Below, piece by piece: positions 46,965 to 60,573 of a stretch of 64,000 nt of DNA. The notes beneath the pieces were generated by a model that saw only the letters and a list, made by a program, of their open reading frames with translations, was not told the origin of the DNA and did no database searches. The stretch covers positions 1 to 64,000 of the forward strand of contig JAUPTC010000238.1 in NCBI GenBank assembly GCA_030762895.1, read 5' to 3'. The stretch comes from Sophora flavescens (Eukaryota; Streptophyta; Magnoliopsida; Fabales; Fabaceae). Numbering within the stretch: position 1 is the stretch's first letter; each line of letters opens with the position of its first letter. Both the position numbers and the translations under genes were made by a program.

Positions 46965-49900
46965 TTGGCCCAGTTAGGTCCTATATGACCTAAAAAGTCC
47001 ATTTGGGCTCTATTAGGATCAAACAAGTCCATTTGGGCTCCAATAGGACCAAAGAAGTACAAATTGGCCCAGTTAGGTCCTATATGACCTAAAAAGTGCG
47101 TTTTGGCCTTAATTGGGCTCAAACAATTCCATTTGGGCTCCAATAGGACCAAAGAATTACAAATTGGCCCAATTAGGTCCTATATGACCTAAAAAGTCCA
47201 TTTGGGCTCTATTAGGATCAAACAAGTCCATTTGGACTCCATTTGGACCAAAGAAGTACAAATTGGCCCAGTTAGGTCCTATATGACCTAAAAAGTCCAT
47301 TTGGGCTCTATTAGGGTCAAACAAGTCCACTTGGGCTCCAATAGGACCAAAGAAGTACAAATTGGCCCAGTTAGGTCCTATATGACCTAAAAAGTCCATT
47401 TGGGCACTATTAGGATCAAACAAGTCCATTTGGGCTCCAATAGGACCAAAGAAGTACAAACTGGCCCAGTTAGGTCCTATATGACCTAAAAAGTCCATTT
47501 GCCCAGTTAGGTCCTATATGACCTAAAAAGTCCATTTGGGCACTATTAGGATCAAACAAGTCCATTTGGGCTCCAATAGGATCAAAGAAGTAGAAATTAG
47601 CCCAGTTAGGTCCTATATGACCTAAAAAGTCCATTTGGGCTCTATTAGGATCAAACAGGTCCATTTGGCCTCCATTAGGACCAAAGAAGTACAAATTGAC
47701 CCAGTTAGGTCCTTTATGACCTAACAAGTCCATTTGGGCTCTACTAGGATCAAACATGTCCATTTGGGCTCCAATAGGACCAAAGAAGTACAAATTGGCC
47801 TAGTTAGGTCCTATATGACCTAAAACGTCCATTTGGGCTCTATTAGGATCAAACAGGTCCATTTGGGCTCCATTAGGACCAAAGAAGTACAAATTGGCCC
47901 AGTTAGATCCTTTATGACCTAACAAGTCCATTTGGGCTCTACTATGATCAAACAAGTCCATTTGGGCCCCATTAGGACCAAAGAAGTACAAATTGGCCCA
48001 GTTAGGTCCTATATGACCTAAAAAGTCCATTTGGGTTCTATTAGGATCACACAAGTCCATTTGGGCTCCAATAGGACCAAAGAAGTACAAATTGACCCAG
48101 TTAGGTCCTATATGACCTAAAATGTGCATTTTGGCCTTAATTGGGTTCAAACAAGTACATTTGGATTCCATTTGGACCAAAGAAGTACAAATTGGCCCAG
48201 TTAGGTCCTATATGACCTAAAAAGTGCATTTTGGCACTATTAGGATCAAACAAGTCCATTTGGGATCCAATAGGACTAAAGAAGTACAAATTGACCCAGT
48301 TAGGTCCTATATGACCTAAAAAGTCCATTTGGGATCTATTAGGATCAAACAAGTCCATTTGGGCTACAATAGGACCAAAGAAGTACAAATTGGCCCAGTT
48401 AGGTCCTATATGACCTAAAATGTTCAGTTGGGCTCTATTAGGATCAAACAAGTCCATTTGGGCTCTATTAGGACTTGTTTGATCCTATGACCTAACAAGT
48501 CCATTTGGGCTCTATTAGGACCAAAGAAGTAAAAATTGGCCCGATTAGGTCCTATATGACCTCAAAAAGTCCATTTGGATTCTAGTAGGATCAAACAAGT
48601 CCATTTGGGCTCCAATTGGATCAAAGAAGTACAAATTGGCCCAGTAAGGCCCTATTTGACCTAAAAAGTCATTTTGTGCTCTATTAGGATCAAACAAGTC
48701 CATTTGGGCTCCAAACCAAAGAAGTACAAATTGGCCCATTTAGGACCTATGTGACCTAAAAAGTGTATTTTGGCTCAATTAGGATCAAACAAGTCCATTT
48801 GGGCTCCAATAGGACCAAAGAAGTACAAATTGGCCCGTTAGGTCCTATATGACCTAAAATGTCCATTTGGGCTCCAATAGGACCAAAGAAGTACAAATTG
48901 GCTCTAATAGGATCAAACAAGTCCATTTGGGCTCTATTAGGATCAAACAAGTCCATTTGGGCTCTATTAGGACTTGTTGGATCCTATGACCTAACAAGTC
49001 CATTTGGGCTCTATTAGGACCAAAGAAGTACAATTTGGCCCTGTTAGGTCCTATATGACCTAAAAAGTCCATTTGGGCTCTATTGGGGTCAAACAAGTCC
49101 ATTTGGGCTCCATTAGGACCAAAGAAGTACAAATTGACCCAGTTAGGTCCTTTATGACCTAAAAAGTGCATTTTGGTTCTATTAGGATCAAACAAGTCCA
49201 TTTGGGCTCTATTAGGACCAAAGAAGTACAATTTGGCCCATTAGGTCCTATATGACCTAAAACGTCCATTTGGGCTCTATTAGGATCAAACAGGTCCATT
49301 TGGGCTCCATTTGGACCAAAGAAGTACAAATTGGCCCAGTTAGGTCCTTTATGACCTAACAAGTCCATTTGGGCTCTACTAGGATCAAACAAGTCCATTT
49401 GGGCCCCATTAGGACCAAAGAAGTACAAATTGGCCCTGTTAGGTCCTTTCTGACCTAACAAGTCCATTTGGGCTCTACTAGGATCAAACATGTCCATTTG
49501 GGCTCCAATAGGTCCCAAGAAGTACAAATTGGCCTAGTTAGGTCCTATATGACCTAAAAAGTCCATTTGGGCTCTATTAGGATCAAACACGTCCATTTGG
49601 GCTCCATTAGGACCAAAGAAGTACAAATTGGCCCAATTAGGTCCTTTATGACCTAACAAGTCCATTTGGGCTCTATTAGGAACAAACAAGTCCATTTGGA
49701 CTCTATTAGGGTCAAACAAGTCCATTTAGGCTCCATTTGGACCAAAGAAGTACAAATTGGCCCAGATTAGGTCCTATATGACCTAAAAATTCCATTTGTG
49801 CTCTATTAGGATCAAAAAAGTCCATTTGGGCTCCAATAGGACCAAAGAAGTACAAATTGGCCCAATTAGGTCCTTTATGACCTAACAAGTCCATTTGGGC

Positions 49901-52900
49901 TCTATTAGGATCAAACAAGTCCATTTGGGCTCTATTAGGGTCAAACAAGTCCATTTGGGCTCCATTTGGACAAAGAAGTACAAATTGACCCAGTTAGGTC
50001 CTATATGACCAAAAAATTCCATTTTGGCTCTATTAGGATCAAATAAGTCCATTTGGGCTCCAATAGGAACAAAGAAGTACAAATTGGCCCAGTTAGGTCC
50101 TATATGACCTAAAATGTCCATTGGGCACTATTAGGGTCAAACAAGTCCATTTGGGCTCCAATAGGACTAAAGAAGTACAAATTGGCCCAATTAGGTCCTT
50201 TATCACCTAACAAGTCCATTTGGGCTCTATTAGGATCAAACAAGTCCATTTGGGCTCTATTAGGGTCAAACAAGTCCATTTGGGCTCCATTTGGACCAAA
50301 GAAGTACAAATTGGCCCAGTTAGGTCCTATATGACCAAAAAATTCCATTTTGGCTCTATTAGGATCAAATAAGTCCATTTGGGCTCCAATAGGAACAAAG
50401 AAGCAAAAATTGGCCCAGTTAGGTCCTATATGACCTAAAAAGTCCATTTGGGCTCTATTAGGATCAAACAAGTCCATTTGGGCTCCAATAGGACCAAAGA
50501 AGTACAAATTGGCCCAGTTAGGTCCTATATGACCTAAAAAGTGCGTTTTGGCCTTAATTGGGCTCAAACAATTCCATTTGGGCTCCAATAGGACCAAAGA
50601 ATTACAAATTGGCCCAATTAGGTCCTATATGACCTAAAAAGTCCATTTGGGCTCTATTAGGATCAAACAAGTCCATTTGGACTCCATTTGGACCAAAGAA
50701 GTACAAATTGGCCCAGTTAGGTCCTATATGACCTAAAAAGTCCATTTGGGCTCTATTAGGGTCAAACAAGTCCACTTGGGCTCCAATAGGACCAAAGAAG
50801 TACAAATTGGCCCAGTTAGGTCCTATATGACCTAAAAAGTCCATTTGGGCACTATTAGGATCAAACAAGTCCATTTGGGCTCCAATAGGACCAAAGAAGT
50901 ACAAACTGGCCCAGTTAGGTCCTATATGACCTAAAAAGTCCATTTGCCCAGTTAGGTCCTATATGACCTAAAAAGTCCATTTGGGCACTATTAGGATCAA
51001 ACAAGTCCATTTGGGCTCCAATAGGATCAAAGAAGTAGAAATTAGCCCAGTTAGGTCCTATATGACCTAAAAAGTCCATTTGGGCTCTATTAGGATCAAA
51101 CAGGTCCATTTGGCCTCCATTAGGACCAAAGAAGTACAAATTGACCCAGTTAGGTCCTTTATGACCTAACAAGTCCATTTGGGCTCTACTAGGATCAAAC
51201 ATGTCCATTTGGGCTCCAATAGGACCAAAGAAGTACAAATTGGCCTAGTTAGGTCCTATATGACCTAAAACGTCCATTTGGGCTCTATTAGGATCAAACA
51301 GGTCCATTTGGGCTCCATTAGGACCAAAGAAGTACAAATTGGCCCAGTTAGATCCTTTATGACCTAACAAGTCCATTTGGGCTCTACTATGATCAAACAA
51401 GTCCATTTGGGCCCCATTAGGACCAAAGAAGTACAAATTGGCCCGATTAGGTCCTATATGACCTAAAAAGTCCATTTGGGTTCTATTAGGATCACACAAG
51501 TCCATTTGGGCTCCAATAGGACCAAAGAAGTACAAATTGACCCAGTTAGGTCCTATATGACCTAAAATGTGCATTTTGGCCTTAATTGGGTTCAAACAAG
51601 TACATTTGGATTCCATTTGGACCAAAGAAGTACAAATTGGCCCAGTTAGGTCCTATATGACCTAAAAAGTGCATTTTGGCACTATTAGGATCAAACAAGT
51701 CCATTTGGGATCCAATAGGACTAAAGAAGTACAAATTGACCCAGTTAGGTCCTATATGACCTAAAAAGTCCATTTGGGATCTATTAGGATCAAACAAGTC
51801 CATTTGGGCTACAATAGGACCAAAGAAGTACAAATTGGCCCAGTTAGGTCCTATATGACCTAAAATGTTCAGTTGGGCTCTATTAGGATCAAACAAGTCC
51901 ATTTGGGCTCTATTAGGACTTGTTTGATCCTATGACCTAACAAGTCCATTTGGGCTCTATTAGGACCAAAGAAGTACAAATTGGCCCAGATTAGGTCCTA
52001 TATGACCTAAAAAGTCCATTTGGATTCTAGTAGGATCAAACAAGTCCATTTGGGCTCCAATTGGATCAAAGAAGTACAAATTGGCCCAAGAAGGCCCTAT
52101 TTGACCTAAAAAGTCATTTTGTGCTCTATTAGGATCAAACAAGTCCATTTGGGCTCCAAACCAAAGAAGTACAAATTGGCCCATTTAGGACCTATGTGAC
52201 CTAAAAAGTGTATTTTGGCTCAATTAGGATCAAACAAGTCCATTTGGGCTCCAATAGGACCAAAGAAGTACAAATTGGCCCAGATTAGGTCCTATATGAC
52301 CTAAAATGTCCATTTGGGCTCCAATAGGACCAAAGAAGTGCAAATTGGCTCTAATAGGATCAAACAAGTCCATTTGGGCTCTATTAGGATCAAACAAGTC
52401 CATTTGGGCTCTATTAGGACTTGTTGGATCCTATGACCTAACAAGTCCATTTGGGCTCTATTAGGACCAAAGAAGTACAATTTGGCCCCTGTTAGGTCCT
52501 ATATGACCTAAAAAAGTCCATTTGGGCTCTATTGGGTCAAACAAGTCCATTTGGGCTCCATTAGGACCAAATAAGTACAAATTGACATAGTTAGGTCCTT
52601 TATGAGCTAAAAAGTGCATTTTGGTTCTATTAGGATCATACAAGTCCATTTGGGCTCTATTAGGACCAAAGAAGTACAATTTGGCCCATTAGGTCCTATA
52701 TGACCTAAAACGTCCATTTGGGCTCTATTAGGATCAAACAGTCCATTTGGGCTCCATTTGGACCAAAGAAGTACAAATTGGCCCAGTTAGGTCCTTTATG
52801 ACCTAACAAGTCCATTTGGGCTCTACTAGGATCAAACAAGTCCATTTGGGCCCCATTAGGACCAAAGAAGTACAAATTGGCCCTGTTAGGTCCTTTCTGA

Positions 52901-53770
52901 CCTAACAAGTCCATTTGGGCTCTACTAGGATCAAACATGTCCATTTGGGCTCCAATAGGTCCCAAGAAGTACAAATTGGCCTAGTTAGGTCCTATATGAC
53001 CTAAAAAGTCCATTTGGGCTCTATTAGGATCAAACAGGTCCATTTGGGCTCCATTAGGACCAAAGAAGTACAAATTGGCCCAATTAGGTCCTTTATGACC
53101 TAACAAGTCCATTTGGGCTCTATTAGGAACAAACAAGTCCATTTGGACTCTATTAGGGTCAAACAAGTCCATTTAGGCTCCATTTGGACCAAAGAAGTAC
53201 AAATTGGCCCAGTTAGGTCCTATATGACCTAAAAATTCCATTTTTGCTCTATTAGGATCAAAAAAGTCCATTTGGGCTCCAATAGGACCAAAGAAGTACA
53301 AATTGGCCCAATTAGGTCCTTTATGACCTAACAAGTCCATTTGGGCTCTATTAGGATCAAACAAGTCCATTTGGGCTCTATTAGGGTCAAACAAGTCCAT
53401 TTGGGCTCCATTTGGACCAAAGAAGTACAAATTGACCCAGTTAGGTCCTATATGACCAAAAAATTCCATTTTGGCTCTATTAGGATCAAATAAGTCCATT
53501 TGGGCTCCAATAGGAACAAAGAAGTACAAATTGGCCCAGTTAGGTCCTATATGACCTAAAATGTCCATTGGGCACTATTAGGGTCAAACAAGTCCATTTG
53601 GGCTCCAATAGGACTAAAGAAGTACAAATTGGCCCAATTAGGTCCTTTATCACCTAACAAGTCCATTTGGGCTCTATTAGGATCAAACAAGTCCATTTGG
53701 GCTCTATTAGGGTCAAACAAGTCCATTTGGGCTCCATTTGGACCAAAGAAGTACAAATTGGCCCAGTGAG
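46965..53770. repeat. Tandem segmental duplication of ~3445 bp inside Sat99
   Basis: 46965-50325 and 50410-53770 match monomer for monomer at a constant offset of 3445-3447 bp, including private variants such as the join TCCATTTGCCCAGTTAGG near 47500 and 50945. The two copies are almost identical and adjacent. Confidence 0.85.
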
Positions 53771-56700
53771 GGCCTCTATGACCTAAAATTTCCAGGTTGG
53801 GTCTCTTAGGATCAAATAAGTCCAGTTGGGCTCCAATAGGAACAAAGAAGCAAAAATTGGCCCATTAGGTCCTATATGACCTAAAAAGTCCATTGGGCTC
53901 TATTAGGGTCAAACAAGTCCATTTGGGCTCCAATAGGACCAAAGAAGTACAAATTGGCCCAGTTAGGTCCTATATGACCTAAAATGTCCAGTTAGGTCCT
54001 ATATGACCTAAAAAGTCCATTTGGGCTCTATTAGGGTCAAACAAGTCCATTTGGGCTCCATTAGGACCAAAGAAGCACAAATTGGCCAAGTTAGGTCCTA
54101 TATGACCTACAAAGTCCATTTGGGCTCTATTAGGATCAAACAAGTCCATTTGGGCTCCAAAAGGATCAAAGAAGTACAAATTGGCCTAGTTTGGTCCTAT
54201 TTGACCTAAAAAGTCCATTTGTGCTCTATTAGGATCAAACAAGTCCATTTGGGCTCCAATAGGATCAAAGAAGTACAAATGGGCCCAGTTAGGTCCTGTA
54301 TGACCTAAAAAGTGCATTTTGTCTCTATTAGGACCAAACAAGTCCATTTGGGCTCTATTAGGACTTGTTTGATCCTATGACCTAACAAGTCCATTTGGGC
54401 TCTATTAGGACCAAAGAAGTACAAATTGGCCCAGTTAGGTCCTATATGACCTAAAAAGTCCATTTGTGCTCTATTAGGATCAAACAAGTCCATTTGGGTT
54501 CCTATAGGGCCAAAGAAGTACAAATTGACCCAATTAGGTCCTATATGACCTAAAAAGTCCATTTGGGCTCTATTAGGATCAAACAAGTCCATTTGGACTC
54601 CATTTGGACCAAAGAAGTACAAATTGGCCCAGTTAGGTCCTATATCACCTAAAAAGTCCATTTGGGCTCTATTAGGATCAAACAAGTCCATTTGAGCTAC
54701 AATAGGACCAAAGAAGTACAAATTGGCCCAGTTAGGTCCTATATGACCTAAAAAGTGCGTTTTGGCCTTAATTGGGCTCAAACAAGTCCATTTGGGCTCC
54801 AATAGGACCAAAGAAGTACAAATTGGCCCAATTAGGTCCTATATGACCTAAAAAGTCCATTTGGGCTCTATTAGGATCAAACAAGTCCATTTGGGCTCCA
54901 ATAGGACCAAAGAAGTACAAATTGGCCTAGTTAGGTCCTATATGACCTAAAAAGTCCATTTGGGCTCTATTAGGATCAAACAGGTCCATTTGGGCTCCAT
55001 TAGGACCAAAGAAGTACAGATTGGCCCAGTTAGGTCCTTTATGACCTAAAAAGTGCATTTTGGTTCTATTAGGATCAAACAAGTCCATTTGGGCTCTATT
55101 AGGACCAAAGAAGTACAATTTGGCACAGTTAGGTCCTATATGACCTAAAAAGTCCATTTGGGCTCTATTAGGATCAAACAGGTCCACTTGGGCTCCATTA
55201 GGACCAAAAAAGTACAAATTGGCCCAGTTAGGTCCTTTATGACCTAACAAGTCCATTTGGGCTCTACTAGGATCAAACAAGTCCATTTGGGCCCCATTAG
55301 GACCAAAGAAGTACAAATTGGCCCAGTTAGGTCCTTTCTGACCTAACAGGTCCATTTGGGCTCTACTAGGATCAAACATGTCCATTTAGGCTCCAATAGG
55401 TCCAAAGAAGTACAAATTGGCCTAGTTTGGTCCTATATGACCTAAAAAGTCCATTTGGGCTCTATTAGGATCAAACAGGTCCATTTGGGCTCCATTAGGA
55501 CCAAAGAAGTACAAATTGGCCCAATTAGGTCCTTTATGACCTAACAAGTCCATTTGGGCTCTATTAGGATCAAACAAGTCCATTTGGGCTCTATTAGGGT
55601 CAAACAAGTCCATTTAGGCTCCATTTGGACCAAAGAAGTACAAATTGGCCCAGTTAGGTCCTATATGACCTAAAAAGTGTGTTTTGGCCTTAATTGGGCT
55701 CAAACAAGTCCATTTGGGCTCCAATAGGACCAAAGAAGTACAAATTGGCCCAGTTAGGTCCTACATGACCTAAAAAGTCCATTTGGGCTCTATTAGGATC
55801 AAACAAGTCCATTTGGACTCCATTTGGACCAAAGAAGTACAAATTGGCCCAGTTAGGTCCTATATGACCTAAAATGTCCAGTTAGGTCCTATATGACCTA
55901 AAAAGTCCATTTGGGCTCTATTAGGGTCAAACAAGTCCATTTGGACTCCATTAGGACCAAAGAAGTACAAATTGGCCCTGGTAGGTCCTATATGACGTAA
56001 AAAGTCCATTTGGGCACTATTAGGATCAAACAAGTCCATTTGGGCTCCAATAGGATCAAAGAAGTACAAATTGGCCCAGTTAGGTCCTATTGTACCTAAA
56101 AAGTCCATTTGTGCTCTATTAGGGTCAAACAAGTCCATTTGGGCTCCATTAGGACCAAAGAAGTACAAATTGGCCCAGTTAGGTCCTTTATGACCTAAAA
56201 AGTCCATTTGGGCTCTATTAGGATCAAACAAGTCCATTTGGGCTCTATTAGGACTTGTTTGATCCTATGACCTAACAAGTCCATTTGGGATCTATTAGGA
56301 CCAAAGAAGTACAAATTGGCCCAGATTAGATACTATATGACCTAAAAAGTCCATTTGGGCTCTATTAGGATCAAACAAGTCCATTTGGGTCACAATAGGA
56401 CCAAAGAAGTACAAATTGGCCCAGTTAGGTCCTATATGACCTAAAAATTCCATTTGGCCTCTATTAGGATCAAACAAGTCCATTTGGGCTCCAATAGGAC
56501 CAAAGAAGTACAAATTGGCCCAGTTAGGTCCTATATGACCTAAAATGTCCAGTTGGGCTCTATTAGGATCAAACAAGTCCATTTGGGCTCCACTTGGACC
56601 AAAGAAGTACAAATTGGCACAGTTAGGTCCTATATGACCTAAAAAGTGTATTTTGGCTCTATTAGGATCAAACAAGTCCATTTAGGCACCACTAAGACCA

Positions 56701-59700
56701 AAGAAGTACAGATTGGCACAGTTAGGTCCTATATGACCTAAAAAGTGCATTTTGGCTCTATTAGGATCAAACAAGTCCATTTGGGCTCCAATAGGACCAA
56801 AGAAGTACAAATTGGCCCCGATTAGGTCCTATATGACCTAAAAAGTCCATTTGGGTTCTATTAGGGTCAAACAAGTCCATTTGGGCTCCATTAGGACCAA
56901 AGAAGTACAAATTGGCACAGATTAGGTCCTTTATGACCTAACAAGTCCATTTGGGCTCTATTAGGATCAAACAAGTCCATTTGGGCTTCAATAGGACCAA
57001 AGAAGTACTAATTTGCACAATTATGTCCTATATGACCTAAAAAAAGTGCGTTTTGGCCTTAATTGGGCTCAAACAAGTCCATTTGGGCTCCAATAGGACC
57101 AAAGAAGTACAAATTGGCCCAGTTAGGTCCTATATGACCTAAAAAGTCCATTTGGGCTCTATTAGGATCAAACAAGTCCATTTAGACTCCATTTGGACCA
57201 AAGAAGTACAAATTGGCCCAGTTCGGTCCTATATGACCTAAAAAGTCCATTAGGACCTATTAGGATCAATTAAGTCCATTTGGGCTCCAATAGGACCAAA
57301 GAAGTTCAAATTGGCACAGTTAGGTCCTATATGACCTCAAAAGTGCATTTTGCCTCTATTAGGATAAACAAGTTCATTTGGGCTCCAATAGGACCAAAGA
57401 AGTACAAATTGGCCCAGGTAGGTCCTATATGATCTAAAAAGTGCATTTTGGCCTTAATTGGGATCAAACAAGTCCATTTGGGTTCCAATAGGACCAAAGA
57501 AGTACAAATTGGCCCAGTTAGGTCCTATATGACCTAAAAAGTCCATTTGGGCTCTATTAGGTTCAAACAAGTCCATTTGGGATCCAATAGGACCAAAGAA
57601 GTACAAATAGGCCCAGTTAGGTCCTTTATCACCTAAAAAGTCCATTTGGGCTCTACTAGAATCAAACAAGTCCATTTGGGCTCCATTAGGACCAAAGAAG
57701 TACAAATTGGCCCAGTTAGGTCCTATATGACCTAAAAAGTCCATTTGGGCTCTATTAGGGTCAAACAAGTTCATTTGGCCTCCATTAGGACCAAAGATGT
57801 ACAAATTGGCACAGTTAGGTCATATATGACCTAAAATGTCCATTTGGGCTCTATTAGGATCAAACAAATCCATTTGGGCTCCAATAGGACCAAAGAAGTA
57901 CAAATTGGCCCAGATAGGTCCTATATGACCTAAAAAGTCCATTTGGGCTCTATTAGGATCAAACAAGTCCATTTGGGCTCCAATAGGACCAAAGAAGTAC
58001 AAATTGGCCCAGTTAGGTCCTTTATGACCTAAAAAGTCCATTTGGGCTCTATTAGGATCAAACAAGTCCATTTGGGCTATATTAGAACTTGTTTGATCCA
58101 ATGACCAAACAAGTCCATTTGGGCTCTATTAGGACCAAAGAAGTACAAATTGGCCCAGTTAGGTCCTATATGACCTAAAAAGTCCATTTGGGCTCTATTA
58201 GGATCAAACAAGTCCATTTGGGCTCCAATAGGTTCAAAGAAGTACAAATTGCCCCAGTTAGGTACTATTTGACCTAAAAAGTCCATTTGTGCTCTATTAG
58301 GATCAAACAAGTCCATTTGGGCTCCAATAGGACCAAAGAAGTACAAATTGGCCCAGTTAGGTCCTATATGACCTAAAAAGTCCATTTGGGCTCTCTTAGG
58401 ATCAAACAAGTCCATTTTGGACTCCATTTGGACAAAAGAAGTACAAACTGGCCCAGTTAGGTCCTATATGACCTAAAATGTCCATTTGGGCTCTATTAGG
58501 ATCAAACAAGTCCATTTGGGCTCCAATAGGACCAAAGAAGTATAAATTGGCCCAGTTAGGTCCTTTATGACCTAATAAGTCCATTTGGGCTCTATTAGGA
58601 TCAAACAAGTCCATTTGGGCTCTATTAGGGTCAAACAAGTCCATTTGGGCTCCATTAGGACCAAAGAAGTACAAATTGGCCCAGTTAGGTCCTATATGAC
58701 CTAAAAAAGTCCATTTGGGCTCTATTAGGATCAAACAAGTCCATTTGGGCTCCAATAGGATCAAAGAAGTACAAATTGGCCCAGTTAGGTCCTATATGAC
58801 CTAAAAAGTCCATTTTGGCTCTATTAGGGTCAAACAAGTCCATTTGGGCTCCAATAGGACCAAAGAAGTACACATTGGCCCAGTTAGGTCCTATATGATC
58901 TAAAATGTCCTGTTAGGTCCTATATGACCATAAAAGTCCATTACGGTTCTATTAGGGTCAAACAAGTCCATTTGGGCTCCATTATGACCAAAGAAGTACA
59001 AATTGGCCCAGTTATGTCCAATATGACCTTAAAAGTCCATTTGGGCTCTATTAGGATCAAACAAGTTCATTTGGGCTCCAATAGGTTCAAAGAAGTACAA
59101 ATTGGCCCAGATTTGGTCTATTTTACCTAAAAAGTCCATTTGGGCTCTATTAGGATCAAACAAGTCCATTTGGGCTCCAATAGGACCAAAGAAGTACAAA
59201 TTGGCCCAGTTAGGTCGTATATGACCTAATAAGTGCATTTTGGCTCTATTAGGATCAAACAAGTCCATTTGGGCTCCGATAGGACCAAAGAAGTACAAAT
59301 TGGCCCGGTTAGGTCCTTTATGACCTAACAAGTCCATTGAGGCTCTATTCGGATCAAACAAGTCCATTTGGGTCCCATTAGGACCAAAGAAGTACAAATT
59401 GGCCCAGATTAGGTCCTATATGACCTAAAAAGTCCATTTGGGCTCTATTAGGATCAAACCAGTCCTTTTCGGCCCAATAGGACCAAAGAAGCACAAATTG
59501 GCCCAGTTAGGTCATTTATGACTTAACAAGTCCATTTGGGCGCTATTAGGATCAAACAAGTCAATTTGGGCTCTATTAGGGTAAAACAATTCCATTCGGG
59601 CTCCATTAGTACCAAAGAAGTACAAATTGTCCCAGTTAGCTCCTATAGGACCTAAAAAGTCCATTTTGGCTCTATTAGGATCAAAAAAGTCCATTTGGGC

Positions 59701-60573
59701 TCCAATAAGACCAAAGAAGTACAAATTGGCCCAGATTAGGTCCTATATGACCTAAAAAGTCCATTTGGGCTCTATTAGGATCAAACAAGTCCATTTGGGC
59801 CCAATAGGACCAAAGAAGTACAAATTAGCCCCTGTTAGGTCCTATATGACCTAAAAAGTCCATTTGGGCTCTATTAGGATCAAACAGGTCCATTTGGGCT
59901 CCATTAGGACCAAAGAAGTACAAATTGGCCCAGCTTAGGTCCTTTATGACCTAACAAGTCCATTTGGGCTCTACTAGGATCAAACAAGTCCATTTGGGCC
60001 CCATTAGGACCAAAGAAGTACAAATTGGCCTGATTAGGTCCTATGACCTAAAAAGTCCATTTGGGTTCAATTAGGATCACACAAGTCCATTTGGGCTCCA
60101 ATAGGACCAAATAAGTACAAATTGGCCCAATTAGGTCCTATATGACCTAAAAAGTGCATTTTGGCCTTAATTGGGCTCAAACAAGTCCATTTGGACTCCA
60201 TTTGGACCATAGAAGTACAAATTGGCCCAGTTAGGTCCTATATGACCTAAAAAGTGCATTTTGGCTCTATTAGTATCAAACAAGTCCATTTTGGCTCCAA
60301 CAGGACTAAAGAAGTACAAATTGGCCCAGTTAGGTCCTATACGACCTAAAACGTCCATTTGGGCTCTATTAGGATCAAACAGGTCCATTTGGGCTCCAAT
60401 AGGACCAAAGAAGTACAAATTGCCCCAGTTAGGTCCTTTATGACCTAACAAGTCCATTTGGGCTCTACTAGAATCAAACAAGTCCATTTGGGCTCCATTA
60501 GGACCAAAGAAGTACAAATTGGCCCAGTTAGGTCCTATATGACCTAAAAAGTGCATTTTGGCTCTATTAGGAT

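Larger units (their letters stand above)
39291..60573 (-). repeat. Sat99 array, minus orientation (about 215 monomers) with higher-order structure
   Basis: The main array. A rare 16-bp-scale deletion variant (CTCCAAACCAAAG) recurs at 40311, 44456, 48712 and 52157, marking higher-order units of 4145, 4256 and 3445 bp. Hairpin monomers (see 42356-42402) recur through the array. The array is cut at its right end by element C, directly after CTATTAGGAT. All ORFs in it show the 33-residue periodicity (MDLFDPNRAQ, MDFLGHIGPN, WANLYFFGPIGAQ) and are not annotated as genes. Confidence 0.93.

Noticed and set aside
3550..59130. Short opposite-strand ORFs in Sat99 (about 62 codons)
   Set aside because: They end at the same stop once per monomer pair and are shadows of the repeat.
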